DNA of 64,000 bases from Schoenoplectus triqueter (taxonomy: Eukaryota; Streptophyta; Magnoliopsida; Poales; Cyperaceae): contig CAXKVV010000013.1 in NCBI GenBank assembly GCA_964058805.1, positions 744,001 to 808,000 of the forward strand. The letters are read 5' to 3'. This document shows, piece by piece, positions 35,579 to 46,953 of the stretch. Made by a program: the position numbers and the translations under genes. Position 1 is the first letter of the stretch. Every line of letters starts with the position of its first letter. The notes below the pieces were generated by a model. It did no database searches. It saw nothing but the letters and a program-made list of their open reading frames with translations, and had not been told where the DNA came from.

Positions 35579-36051
35579 TCTATACTCTTATATAAAACAT
35601 CTAAGAATTAGAGGGTCCATTTTTTGTCATGATGATTTTTTATTATACTCATTTTATCCCTCAATTAGAAGGATAATATTTATTTTTGGTTGATCGAACG
35701 TATGTGATCGCATTTATTGATCATCTCTTTCTCTCAATTTCTTTCCCTTATATACTATTATTTCCATAATATTATTTTTTATTTAGAATCCTTGTGCATA
35801 TTTGGTAAGAAATTAATGGTGATAATATATATTAGAATAATTTACTTTTTTTTCATAAAAATCATGAATCATTAACTCATGTTGTGCAAAAATCTCATTC
35901 AAGATTAAATATAGTCTTTATTATAGGTTTTTCTCTATAATTTGGTGAATTTATAATTTAATATTAGATAAATGTGAATTTTTTTATCTTATAATGTTTG
36001 AATGTTTAAATAAAAAAGTTCGCTGCAACGCGCGAGTGTATATATATCTTA
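35579..36051 (+). mobile_element. Non-autonomous Helitron-like element, copy 2
   Basis: It begins TCTATACTCTTATATAAAAC after an A and ends near GCTGCAACGCGCGAGTGTAT followed by CTTA (CTAA in copy 1). It matches the reverse complement of 847-1316 over its full length. It lies between a family A MITE and a half copy of the same family. Confidence 0.65.
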
Positions 36052-36232
36052 TTATTATTTGTAGAGATAATTTTTAAAAATTAAAAATCATGACTTAAAA
36101 GGCTCAAAACACTATAAATTTTTTCATCCCATAAGATTTTCATATAAAAAATTTAATAAGCATGATAAATTAAAATTTAAAGATAAATTATTGTACTTTT
36201 TGAGTTAAACTCACGGTATCTTTACTATATAT
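36052..36232. repeat. Half copy of MITE family A
   Basis: Only the right half is present, from the centre (AATTAAAAATCATGACTTAA) to the end (AACTCACGGTATCTTTACTA). It abuts the Helitron-like end directly. Confidence 0.65.
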
Positions 36233-36235
36233 ATA

Positions 36236-36603
36236 GTTTATCTATTGTGCTTTCAGTAGCACTTCGGCCAAAATATTACCAGTCCAAATTTTAATTTAAA
36301 TAGGTTACGATGCTATGCATACTAATTTTTATCGTGTTTGGAATTAATTTACTATGCTTAATGATTTTTTAAAGATAGCTCTAAAATAATAAAAAATAAT
36401 AAAATTTGTATGTCAAAAATACTTACTTTCTAAAAATCATTAAGCATAAACTAACTCCAAACACGATAAAAATTAGTATTCTACAAGATTATTATATAAA
36501 TTTTTTATTAAGCTACTTAAATTGAAATTTTGAGCATGAAAAATTAAAATTTGGACAGACCGTATTTCGACTGAAATACTACTGAAAGCATAATAGACAA
36601 ACT
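36236..36603. mobile_element. Fold-back MITE family D
   Basis: The left end GTTTATCTATTGTGCTTTCA pairs with the right end TGAAAGCATAATAGACAAAC. The inner arms TTTTATCGTGTTTGGAATTA / CTAACTCCAAACACGATAAA pair too. Near the left end GTGCTTTCAGTAGCAC (36247-36262) is an imperfect palindrome. Confidence 0.78.
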
Positions 36604-36615
36604 ATATATATATAA

Positions 36616-36652
<37 letters not shown>

Positions 36653-36878
36653 AAGGAAGTCTAAAATATAACGCATTGCATGGATGTGTTCGTACACCAC
36701 ATCAATATCTCAAATTTCAAGTTCAAAATCACCGATCCAATCTGTTCAGTTTATTCTCCATATTAAACTCTTATATAAATTTTTTATTAAGCTACTTAAA
36801 TTGAAATTTTGAGCATGAAAAATTAAAATTTGGACAGACCGTATTTCGGCTGAAATACTACTGAAAGCATAATAGACA

Positions 36879-36924
<46 letters not shown>

Positions 36925-37045
36925 GAAGTCTAAAATATAACGCATTGCATGGATGTGTTCGTACACCACATCAATATCTCAAATTTCAAGTTCAAAATCA
37001 CCGATCCAATCCATTCAATTTATTCTCCATATTAAACTCTTATAG
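36492..37045. repeat. Tandem duplication of about 279 bp spanning two MITEs
   Basis: 36492-36770 and 36771-37045 are near-identical direct copies. Each holds the right end of family D, a (TA)n run of different length, and the left end of the next element (GGAAGTCTAAAATATAACGC). Visible differences are few: the TA tract, one A/G in the TTTCGRCTGAAATAC block, and TCTGTTCAGT versus TCCATTCAAT. Confidence 0.85.
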
Positions 37046-37315
37046 AAAACTAAATTTTATATTTTTTTTTCTATTTTTTTAGACCAAGAGATAGTTACTT
37101 GATTTAAAGATTTTTGGATCATCCAATAGTGATGATTTTCTTCCTACACAAAAAATAGAAAAATATTTTTGAAAATATAAAATTCAGTTTTTTCTACAAG
37201 AGTTTGATATGGAGAATAAATTGAATGGATTGGATCAGACATTTTGAACTTGAAATTTGATATTTCAACGTGATGTACGAACACATCCTTACAACGCGTT
37301 ATATTTTAGACTTCC
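36924..37315. mobile_element. Fold-back MITE family E
   Basis: The left end GGAAGTCTAAAATATAACGC pairs with the right end GCGTTATATTTTAGACTTCC, continuing inward (GGATGTGTTCGTACACCACA / TGATGTACGAACACATCC; CCATATTAAACTCTTATAGA / CTACAAGAGTTTGATATGGA). A truncated second left end lies at 36655-36770 because of the tandem duplication. Confidence 0.8.
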
Positions 37316-37342
37316 TCTCTCTCTCTCTCTATATATATAGAG

Positions 37343-37516
37343 AGATAGACTGTTGTGAAAATATTTGCATTTCAGCCGATATGCAAACACGTTAAAAAAT
37401 TTATTTTAAAATCTTATTTTTTTTAATAAAAATCATAAAAAATTTGAGATTTTAAAATATATTTTTTGACATGTTTGCGTATCGGCTCAAATGTAAATAT
37501 TTTTGCAAATAATTTA

Positions 37517-37520
<4 letters not shown>
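37343..37520. mobile_element. Short fold-back MITE family C
   Basis: TTGTGAAAATATTTGCATTT, CAGCCGATATGCAAACA pairs with TGTTTGCGTATCGGCTCAAA, TGTAAATATTTTTGCAAATA. (GA)n/(CT)n and (TA)n tracts flank it on both sides (37315-37342, 37520-37575). Confidence 0.72.
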
Positions 37521-37576
<56 letters not shown>

Positions 37577-37577
<1 letters not shown>

Positions 37578-38000
37578 AGTAAAGATACTGTGAGCTTAAG
37601 GTCACAGAGGCTTTTCTTGAGTTTAACCTCACAGAGGCTTTCGTGAGCTTAACTAAAAAAATATATCATCTCCAAATCTTAATTTATCATGCTCATTAAA
37701 TTTTTTATATGAAAATCTTGTGGGATGCAAAAAATTTAAGTGTTTTAAGTCATGGTTTTAAAATTTTGAAATTCAGCTCTAATAAAAATAATAATATATT
37801 CAATATTTGAACATCATTTAAAAAAAATAAAAATGATGACTTAAAAAACTCAAAACACTCTAAAATTTTGCATCCCACAAGTTTTTCATATAAAGAATTT
37901 AATGAGAATTATAAATTAAAATTTGGAGATTATTTGATATACTTTTTGAGTTAATCTAACGGAAGGCCTCCGTGAGCTTAAGTTCACAATATCTTTACTC
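37577..38000. mobile_element. Fold-back MITE family A, second full copy
   Basis: It starts GAGTAAAGATACTGTGAGCT and ends AGTTCACAATATCTTTACTC. The left end has an extra copy of the CACAGAGGCTTTYSTGAGYT block (about 37600-37650), a small internal duplication. (TA)n lies on both sides. Confidence 0.8.
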
Positions 38001-38014
38001 ATATATATGTATAT

Positions 38015-38055
38015 AGTTTAGCTATGGTGCTATGCATAGCACGGATCACTCTCAT
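38015..38055. repeat. Left end of MITE family B
   Basis: GTTTAGCTATGGTGCTATGC leads into the palindrome GTGCTATGCATAGCAC (38027-38042) and GGATCACTC, then the similarity stops. Confidence 0.6.
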
Positions 38056-38409
38056 TTATATTTTATCTTTTATATTTTATAATATCATTTTTTTTTCAAA
38101 TCTTTATTTTCTAACTTAGTTAGGGAGAAAGAGAGATAACATATAGATATCGTTGTTGATACCTATATTAATACATATATTATTATGCAATAGTGAATTA
38201 TTCAGATTAGATATATTGATGACAAATAATAAAACTATTATATAAAATAATTATATAACGAAGTTATTATTATGAATACTATCTAATTTAATACAAATAA
38301 AAATTGGTATGATAATAATACGAATGATGATATATTTTAGCATTATAATTACTATTAACTCGAAAAAACTCTCATAGCTATTATTTGAGTATTAGCTGAT
38401 TTTATGATC

Positions 38410-38880
38410 TTTTTTTTATCTCTACTCCTTATTAAGCACGTAAGTGTTCTGATTCTATAATTGTCTAATTTTTTGTTGAATTTCTAGAGCTAATATCAGT
38501 TATCAGATTGAGTTTATTCATTAAATAATGTTACTATCTCTATGTCATTTGTGTTGAAGTTATAATTTTCTCTCAATTTAGATTGTTACACGAAATACTG
38601 CATAGTTGAGAGTACAATTGCTCTACTTTATTTTCTATTTTTTAGATTGCCATCAATTATGAATTTTAACCTTTTTTAAATTATGAATGTCACTTTTTCT
38701 CTAAATTATGTATTTAATTTATATTAATTATGTATTTATGATTGAAATTTATATTAATTACTAAATTATTTTCATTTTTATTTCTTTTTTTCACATGAAG
38801 ATATGATTTTTTATATTTTTAAAAGACATCACCGTAACAACGCACTGATAAAATACTACTTTTTATTATTCTTTCTAACA
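38410..38880. repeat. Inverted copy of the 41.66-42.52 kb repeat unit
   Basis: Read in reverse complement, CTTCATGTGAAAAAAAGAAA, CAATCATAAATACATAATTA, CAATTGTACTCTCAACTATG and GAATCAGAACACTTACGTGC match the tandem units at 41660-42515 in the same order. Termini and class are unknown. Confidence 0.65.
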
Positions 38881-39059
38881 ATTCCGAGGTGATAAGGGAT
38901 GACGGATGGATAGTTGGATATATATGCACGGGAGATGTTTTAATGTGTTCTTCTAATGTGAGAGCAATTATTTCTCATAACATTAAAAATTAACATATAT
39001 ATCAATTATCTCAAATATTCTCGGTTTCCTGACCTCGATGAACAAAGATATAAAAATAA

Positions 39060-39260
39060 GAGTTAAGCTATAGTGCTATGCGCTAATACGGATGGTTCGT
39101 GTGCTATACTTTATTTCTGTTTAAATGATCGATCTGACCGGTAAAAATATTTTTCATATAAAAATCTAGTTGGGAATAAAATTTTATATATTTTTAGAAT
39201 TTTTTAAGTATTTTTTAAAATGGCTAAAAAATAACTCTTTTTGAATAGCTCATAAATAAA
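39060..39260. repeat. MITE family B, partial and decayed
   Basis: GAGTTAAGCTATAGTGCTAT, then AAATGATCGATCTGACCGGT and ATTTTATATATTTTTAGAAT follow the family B left arm. The right arm is missing. Confidence 0.5.
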
Positions 39261-39923
39261 TTGCATTATACGTGTACTTTCTAGTTTCTATGAAGAAATT
39301 GAAGATGGTGATACTGTACTCCTTTTTATCATTAGCTATGACATCCATCCGTAGAAGAATTTAAGTTTTAGAATTTTTATCTCTTGATTTTTTTTTGAAG
39401 ACAAACTGAATACTTTGAGAAAGAGGCCTAACCACATATGACTCTATTTAGTTTTATCATCGTCAAAAAAAGAAAAAGAGAATGTTATTTTTTGCTCTTC
39501 GGTTTCTGCTCTGTTTCTTTTCTTTTAACCTTAAAATATAACACGTCTCTCTGTGTTTTTTCACAAAAGCTTTAACCTACAGAAGCTGCAAAATTAAAAG
39601 AAGTAAAATTCTAAATCTATCCTTATCACCAATGATTTGACATAATATTCGGGAGATCAAGGTGCTAAAAGTCTGCAAGTATATGAAAACACGTTTAATT
39701 TGTCATTATCATCAATTTATAATAGAGAAGGTATCCGGTGCTATTAGTTTTAGTGACTTTAATGTCACCGATTTATTTTTTTAATTTATATTTTGAATCT
39801 AAATTATTGATATTCTTCATTTTACGATATATGTATACTCATTAAATTTCATAACTTTTAGATATCATTTTAAATTATATCAAATTATAACAAAAAATAT
39901 ATAGAAATTAATCAATCATAGTT

Positions 39924-40791
39924 CACTACTATACAATCTGTCTTTAATAGCGGTCAAAAACCATATTTAATGTCGAATTTTAAAAAAAATGCTGACAGAT
40001 GTGACAACTGTCACATCCGTCAGCTTTTAATTTTTTTATTTTTTCATTCTAAAACACAAATTTTAAAACTAATTTGAACAAAAAATTTAGAATCGGAAAT
40101 AATTTGAACAAAAAATTTAGAACATAAAAATAATTTGAGTTTTAAATTTGATTATAATTTGAATATAAAATTTAAAACAAAAAAGTAATTTGAATTCAAA
40201 ATTTGAAAAAAAATAATAATTTGAATAGAAAATTAAAAAGAAAGAATGAATAAATAAATTTAAAAAGAACAAAACAAAAAACCTTGAACTTTTTGTTTGA
40301 TATTTTGTGTTTGAATTTTGAAAAATTGGGAAGATGAAGAGAAAATGAGAGATGAATGGGGGGGGGGGGTGAAGAGTGGTATATATATAGGTAAGAAAGG
40401 GATGAACCCGTGAGAATTTTCTGAGTGATTTCTGAGCGTTGGATCGATTAAAATGGGCGCTGTAGATTAAAAAATATATTGGCGATCCGTGGACAGTGGT
40501 GCATATTTGTAGGACCCATTTTATAGCGGTTGCTATTGAACAACCGTTATTAAAGGTTGACCTTTAATAGCGGTTTTTTGGAGGGACCGCTATTAAAGGT
40601 ACTATTTAATAGCGGCTCTTTAGTAGAACCGTTATAAAAGACTTTAATAGCGATTGTTTAATAGCAACCGCTATAAAAGCTCAGTTTTAATAGCGGTTGC
40701 TATTAAACAGTCGTTATTAATGTCTTTTATAGCTGTTCTATTATATAACCGACATTAAATAGGGATACAAAAGACTTTTTCTGTAGTAGTG
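39924..40791. mobile_element. Non-autonomous CACTA element (868 bp)
   Basis: It begins CACTACTATACAATCTGTC and ends TTTTTCTGTAGTAGTG, flanked by GTT on both sides (39921-39923, 40792-40794), the 3-bp duplication expected for CACTA elements. The motif TTTAATAGCGGT / ACCGCTATTAAA recurs many times near the right end and once at the left, as subterminal binding repeats do. A G run (40361-40370), a TATATATATAGG stretch (about 40381) and a GATCGATTAAAATGGGCGCT block lie in the middle. No transposase. Confidence 0.88.
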
Positions 40792-41069
40792 GTTAACTAA
40801 ATTTACTCATTTTATTATCATTTGATATAGCATAAAATGACATTTAAAAATCATATTTTTTTATAAATACATATCAATTGACTTTTTTTCATCCTGGTTA
40901 TTGTTTGGTAGAAAATGTTCTCTTTAATATGGTAAAGAACATTCCACACGCTCTGCTATAACTAGACTTGGTTAGGTAACAATCAGCATTAGTCTACTAA
41001 ATCACGTCAGCACGCAAACAGATCAATATTTATTTTCTTTTTTGTTAAATGCTGTAACTGCTGATTGTG

Positions 41070-41460
41070 TTTAGGAGCGTGAATGGATCGATTCTGATCA
41101 TATCATTATTATTTTATTAATTTTTATCTAATCTAACTCATTTAAAATCAAGTCAAAATTTCTTTGACCCGACCTGATTTGAATGAGTCACAGAAATTTG
41201 ACCTAACTTCAAATTAAATAAAATAATTAAGTATATATTAATTAATTTTATATAATTTAAAATAATTTAATATTAGTTAATATATAAATAATCTTAATTA
41301 GTATATATATAATCTTAAAATACATTAAAAAAATATAATTAAAATGAATAGGATCAGGTCAATCCGTATATAACCTGATCTGTGATGATGGATCAAAAAA
41401 TTATAATTATACTTAATCTATTTATTATAAAGTCACTTATGATCGGGTCGAATCAAATTT
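41070..41460. repeat. Decayed hAT-like fragment
   Basis: TAGGAGCGTGAATGGATCGA at the left and GATCGGGTCGAATCAAATTT at the right enclose GACCCGACCTGATTTGAATG. This resembles the 51590-51989 family, but no target duplication is visible. Confidence 0.4.
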
Positions 41461-41659
41461 TGTGTTGCATATCAGAAAGAAGTAAATTGAATAGTGACTT
41501 GTCCTATTGAAAATGCGGCAAGCTACCTTATTCATTTTGTGGAGAAAGCAACAAACAGAATTTGAAAATAACAAAACAATAGAAAAAGTAGAATGTACTC
41601 TAGTAAATAAGATCTCTCTTGTATAGGCGCTAAAACAAGACATTGATAGAACCAGTAAA

Positions 41660-42515
41660 ATAAAGATTAGTATTTTGTCTGTATGTTACTATGATTATCT
41701 TTTAAAAATAATAAAAAAAATATTAGTATCTTGCATGTTCGTTGCTATGGTGATGTCTTTTAGAAATAAAAAATATCTTCATGTGAAAAAAGAAATAAAA
41801 ATAAAAATAATTAGTAATTAATGTAAATTTCAATCATGAATACATAATTAATGTACATAATTGAGAGAAAAGTTGACATTTAGAATTTAAAAAAATTAAA
41901 ATTCATAATTGATAACAATCTAAAAAAAAAAATGTAGGGCAATTGCACTCGTAAATTATTTAGCATTTCGTGTAACAATTAAAATTGAGAGAAAATTAAA
42001 ACTTCAATACAAATGACCATAGAGATAGTAATATTATTTGATGAATAATTCAATTCGATGACTGATAATAACTCTAGAAATTTAATAAAAATTGAGACCA
42101 TTGCAGGATCAGAACACTTACGTGTTTAATAAAGAGTAGAGATATAAATATTTTCATAAGAAAAAAGAAATAAAAATAAAAATAATTTAGTAATTAATAT
42201 AAATTTCAATCATGAATACATAAAATAAATGCATAATTGAGAGAAAAGTTATTATTCAGAATTTAAGAAAAGTTAAAATTCATAATTGATAGTAATTTAA
42301 GAAAAAAATAGTAATTGTACTCCTAAATTATGTAGCATTTTGTGTAACAAACAAAATTAAGAGGAAAACTTTAACACAAATGGTTATAGAGATAATATTA
42401 TTATTTGACAAATAGCTCAATCCGATAATTGATATTAGCTCTAAAAATTCAACAAAAGAATTTGAACCGTTATAGAATTAGAATACTTGCGTACTTAATG
42501 AGTAGAGATATAAAC
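41660..42515. repeat. Two tandem units of about 380 bp
   Basis: From GAAAAAAGAAATAAAAATAA (about 41788) to AGTAGAGATATAAA (about 42138), and again from about 42160 to 42513, the sequence runs in parallel. Shared blocks are CAATCATGAATACATAA, AATTGAGAGAAAAGTT, AATTCATAATTGATA and TTAGCATTTYGTGTAACAA. Divergence is moderate, so the duplication is not recent. An inverted third copy lies at 38410-38880. Confidence 0.75.
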
Positions 42516-43025
42516 AAAAAAACGATTTTATTATAAAGAATATATATTCTTTATGTCATATAAGAATATTTTATCCTAAGTAAAAAAAATGATAATTTGG
42601 TCATATAAAAATTATATCAATTACCTCTTGCATGATGTTGGACCACCATTTTTTTCTTACATTGAGGACAATTTCAAATTATGAGAATTTTTTTAATGTG
42701 AACACTTTATAGCGTTTCCACCTTACGACTATATATATATATTTTGAAAGCAGCATCAATTTCAGTAATATTTTAGCCACAATTTTAGACCGAATGTAGA
42801 TGCTCTCCTGATCATCGGTTTTACATTCCAAAAATAGATGTAAAATTTGTCCTTTCAATTTGTAAGAGCTGTTTATATAATTTTTAAAATAATAATTCTA
42901 CTGAATAAACAATTTGCTTTATATTCTTAAAGAAATTACATATCTCCCTCTATATATATACATGGGGCAGGCACACACGATTTTAAAAATAATTTTTTTG
43001 AAGGGGGGGAAGTGAAAAAGTGACT
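42516..43025. other. Upstream intergenic region of the 5-phosphatase gene
   Basis: AT-rich sequence without a frame or repeat that I can support. It contains short TA runs at 42730 and 42950 and a G-rich spot at 43005. Confidence 0.35.
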
Positions 43026-43028
43026 CGG

Positions 43029-43042
43029 TATATAAATATAAA
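43029..43042 (+). promoter_or_regulatory. Likely TATA box of the 5-phosphatase gene
   Basis: GTATATAAATATAA in CGGTATATAAATATAAAATC is a good TATA match about 0.9 kb upstream of the start codon, just before purine- and pyrimidine-rich sequence typical of a plant leader. Transcription would begin near 43060-43070. Inference from sequence only. Confidence 0.5.
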
Positions 43043-43302
43043 ATCCAGATCCATTGGGGGGTTTGTGAAGGGCTGCTTCTGAGCAATCAAATCACATCAA
43101 ACTCTGAAAGGGAACAGAAAGAAACAAAACACAACAGAGAAAACACAGGAAAGCGAGCGCCATCTGGAAGTGCGTTTCTTCTCCCCCCACCCTCCCCCTC
43201 CCCTTCTCTTTTTCATATTTTCTCATTTTCCGAGACTGTTCTCCCTCCCCCCGGGTTTGACCAGAGACCCACGACCGCTGCACGTGGGATTCGTCAACTC
43301 CC

Positions 43303-43407
43303 ATGGATGCAAAGTTGAAGACCCTTGGATCCTTTCTTCGTTTCTGTTCTATAAAACAGTTGTGTTCTTTCTCGTCTTTTCTTCCGCTTGCTTCTCTGGT
43401 TAACTGA
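43303..43407 (+). promoter_or_regulatory. Upstream ORF (34 codons) in the presumed 5' leader
   Basis: An ATG in a strong context (CTCCCATGGATG) opens a short frame starting MDAKLKTLGSFLRF and ending TGA at 43405. It lies before the main start at 43926, with a probable leader intron (about 43463 to 43841) between. A CACGTG G-box core lies at 43281. If translated, this frame could lower translation of the main frame. Confidence 0.35.
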
Positions 43408-43925
43408 GACTCTATTTGGATTTTGTGGAGTTGCCTTAATTGGTGCATTCGCGTACTGAAAGGTGTGTTCTTTTAATGCCTTTATATTAAAATGGTTTTC
43501 TTTTATACTTTGAATACGCCAAATTGATTATTTTTTCTTTAAATTTGGAGTTCGTTTTGCAGAACTGACAGAAATTCCTAGGCAATGGTAATATAGTAGT
43601 GGTGATTTGACGATAGTTTAGTACCAGAGTTGGAAATTTTTTTGGATACTGATTTTAATAAGATTGGATTTTTTTAGTTTCGAAAATATATCATACTTGG
43701 GTTTTTCAGTCTGGAACAAATATTGTATTTGGTTTTCTGCTTTCGTTGTACAAATTCTGTTCATTATGGTGTATAATGTTTTTTTTCTTGAAACTTGTTT
43801 ACATTAGTTTTTCCTCTGATTCAGTACTTTTCTTATGCAGATCTTAATTTGTTCTTCTCTACTGAAGGTTTCATAAGATTGGAGTTTTTAATTTGGACAA
43901 GGAAAGAGGATATCTAACTAGTGAG

Positions 43926-46900
43926 ATGGCATTAAAAGATGAAACAAGAAAAAAGGTATATTTTTCTTATTTCCATATATCAAACCAGAATTTTGAGGGT
44001 GATTTTGTGGTGTTATAATGTATTTATTGTTGAAATGTTATGCAGTTCTCTATATCAAAAGTTTTTGGGAAGAAAGAGAAGAATGCCGTGAGAAAAAGTG
44101 ACGACTCGATTATATCTTCTGGTTGATTCCTAATTACTTGCTTAATTTTTCTACCATTTATTGAATTGAAAGTTCCATTCTTTGTTGTCCTTTTCCATAC
44201 AGACTTAAGTTCACATTTAGGAAGAAAATAAGTTTTGATTTGTTTTTCATTTGTACATCTGTAAAATAATCAAGTTGAAACCAAGAAGATATTTCTAATT
44301 AATTTCAATTTCAGTGGTTTTGCCCAACTAATTTGCAATCTTCTTATATTTTAATTCCAATTGACAGCTTATTTCGGAGGGAGCCCACTTCATTCACCCT
44401 TTTCATCTCCCAGGATTTTCAAAACATTAACAGGTATTAGTTGGAGCTTTTTTTTTAATCATCAACCTTTTAATCCTTTTGTAATTTAATTGTTCTCATA
44501 TTCCCCTTAGGGAACAAATCGAATTAATTTATTTTTATCAACATATGCTAATCAGAGGGTAATATATTTAGCGACTATGGCTCTCCAAACAATGTCACTG
44601 TACATACCGAGGCTTTCAGGTACTTGCCTGTAAAACGTTGAAATTGAGAAAACCTTACTTCTAATTAATTGTTGTTAATATTTTTTTTACAGAACTAATT
44701 TCTATACAAGTTTGTTTTCTACAGAATATTTGTTGCAACCTGGAATGTAGGCGGAAACCCTCCCCATCCAGGATTGGACCTGAATGATTTCCTCCCATCT
44801 GATGATCACTCTGATATCTATGTTTTGGGGTATTATACACTGCTAATTAATCATCTTTTCTTTTTGTCTTATTTAGTCTTCCTCTCTCTCTCTCTCTCTC
44901 TCTACATATATATATATATATATATATATGTATTTCTGAATAAAAACTCTGTAAGAACAAAGAATATTAGCATAGTTTTTTCAATTGAGGAAATCAATAA
45001 AACTGAAATGTTCATTTCTAATTATGTCATTTTTTCTTGTACTGACTATTCCTCTATTTTATTGGTTGTTTTTATTGCAGGTTTCAAGAAATAGTTCCCT
45101 TAAATGCTGGGAGTGTTCTGGTAGAAGACAATGAGCCTGCCATGAAATGGCTTGCATTAATAAATAAAGCTCTAAACAGACCTTTAAACAACAATGACTC
45201 ATCCATTTCACCATACTACAGCTACTCTCCATTTTCAAAGTCAAACTCCCCTCATTCGAGTCTGACCACGCTACTTTCACTTGATTCAGGGGCAAACAAC
45301 TCCAAAAGTATCTCTAGATTTTCTCTGAAAGAAGCAAAGCGCAGCTTCAATATATCACATGGTATTAGGCTAAAATCATGCAATTGTCCCATGGCGATGG
45401 GCCACAGGTCAAATAGACAATCATGTTTCCTATGCAAGAAGCCAGATATGAGCACTAGTGACTCGTCAGAGGAGGAAGGGGGAGATGAAGTTTCAACCAG
45501 CTTTACAGCTGATGATTTGGATATCTCTAACACTTGGAGCCATGAGAAGTATTGCCTTGTAGCAAGTAAGCAAATGGTTGGGATTTTTCTTTCAATTTGG
45601 GTGAGAAAGGAGCTGGTCCCACATGTTGGCCATGTCAGGCTTTCTTCAGTTGGCCGAGGGATCATGAATTACCTGGGTAACAAGGTACTATTTCTGATTT
45701 ATTGCAATCTGTTTTAGTTTTTATTTAATTTTCCCAGTCATGTACCATAATATATTTCTAATTCTGTTTCAGGGTTGTATATCAGTGAGTATGTCGCTGC
45801 ACCAAACGAGCGTTTGCTTCGTTTGTAGCCATCTGGCTTCAGGGGAAAAAGAAGGCGATGAATTAAGGAGAAACATGGATGTCATTGAAATCTTGAAGCA
45901 CACACAATTTAAACGAATATGCAAAATATCTGGTCGTGGTATTCCTCGCAAAATTTTAGATCACGAGTAAGAATCAACCAGTTCCCTTCCAATCTGCATT
46001 TAAGCAACAATTACCAGACTTCACTGTCCATTAACATGCTCGTCTCCTGACAAAATGGAAGCTTACATTCTGTTTTAATTTTAATTTTTCCAACTTTTTT
46101 TTGTCGGTAGTCAGGTGATATGGTTGGGAGACTTAAACTACCGAATTGCCTTGAGCTACTTGGAGACGAAACAGCTCCTTGAAGAGAACAACTGGGATGC
46201 ACTTTTTGAAAATGATCAACTGAAGATAGAGAGAGAAGCTGGGCGTGTGTTTAAGGGATGGAATGAGGGAAAGATTTATTTTGCCCCAACATATAAATAC
46301 TCAAACAACTCTGATGAATATATGGGAGACATGGTTACATCTAAGAAGAAACGAAGAACTCCTGCTTGGTAAGTTTACTCACAGCACATAAAACATATTT
46401 CTTCTTGTGATTATGCAAATGCTAAGATCAAGGATATACCGCACTGCTGCAGTTAGCATTTTTCAGTTTATTGGGGCATAATTTGACATCTCAAAACCAA
46501 TTGAGAGGATTAACAATAAGGGCTGTTAAATTTTAAAAAAAAATGATGTTGAGCTTCAGTCACATTTCTGTGGTTGGTGCAATCTTGTTGAGACTAATAG
46601 AAATTGTTAAATTTTAATTTCAACTAAAAAGAATTATCCTTTTGTTATATTTCTAGTGAAAGAAAGTTCATATAAAAAAATAACCAACAATCCTAAATGC
46701 ACCATCTTTTTTATTGTGGACTTCTGACTCACTCGAAATTGTGGAACTTTTTATGTGCCTCAGGTGTGATAGAATATTATGGCATGGTGACGGCATTGTG
46801 CAGTTATCATACTTTCGAGGGGAGTCCCGGTTTTCTGATCACCGGCCGGTTTGTGCTGCTTTTATAGTTGAGGTCGGGGTGCTCGATTCAAAATTGAGAA

Positions 46901-46953
46901 AGCATTTGTCTTCTCCTAACATGAAAGTGGAAGCAGAGGAATTACTTCCATAG
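43926..46953 (+). CDS. Type I inositol polyphosphate 5-phosphatase, 9 coding exons
   Basis: Exons 43926-43955, 44046-44121, 44368-44433, 44556-44619, 44725-44829, 45081-45684, 45773-45966, 46111-46368 and 46764-46953. All have GT..AG borders, phases agree, and they join to 518 codons plus TAG. The enzyme family removes the 5-phosphate from inositol phosphates or phosphoinositides. Catalytic motifs in order: TWNVGG (about 74-79), [11 protein letters not shown] (from 104), [16 protein letters not shown] (around 291-306), [24 protein letters not shown] (374-381), TPAWCDRILW (453-462) and SDHRPV (480-485). A Ser-rich insert (about 135-230) with a [19 protein letters not shown] stretch separates the first motifs from the rest, as in plant type I enzymes. 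There is no WD40 region, so it is not the long FRA3-like class. The N-terminus starts [21 protein letters not shown] cannot name the exact orthologue. Confidence 0.92.
44882..44930. repeat. (CT)n(TA)n microsatellite in 5-phosphatase intron 5
   Basis: A CTCTCT run of about 24 bases is followed by an ATATAT run of about 22 bases. It lies between the exons ending YVLG and beginning FQEIV. Confidence 0.9.

Noticed and set aside
43092..43448. Minus-strand frame of 118 codons and plus-strand frame of 77 codons
   Set aside because: They overlap each other in the presumed leader of the 5-phosphatase gene, show no domain, and consist of low-complexity purine/pyrimidine sequence.
45252..45665. Minus-strand frame of 137 codons
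   Set aside because: Shadow of the large exon 6 of the 5-phosphatase gene.
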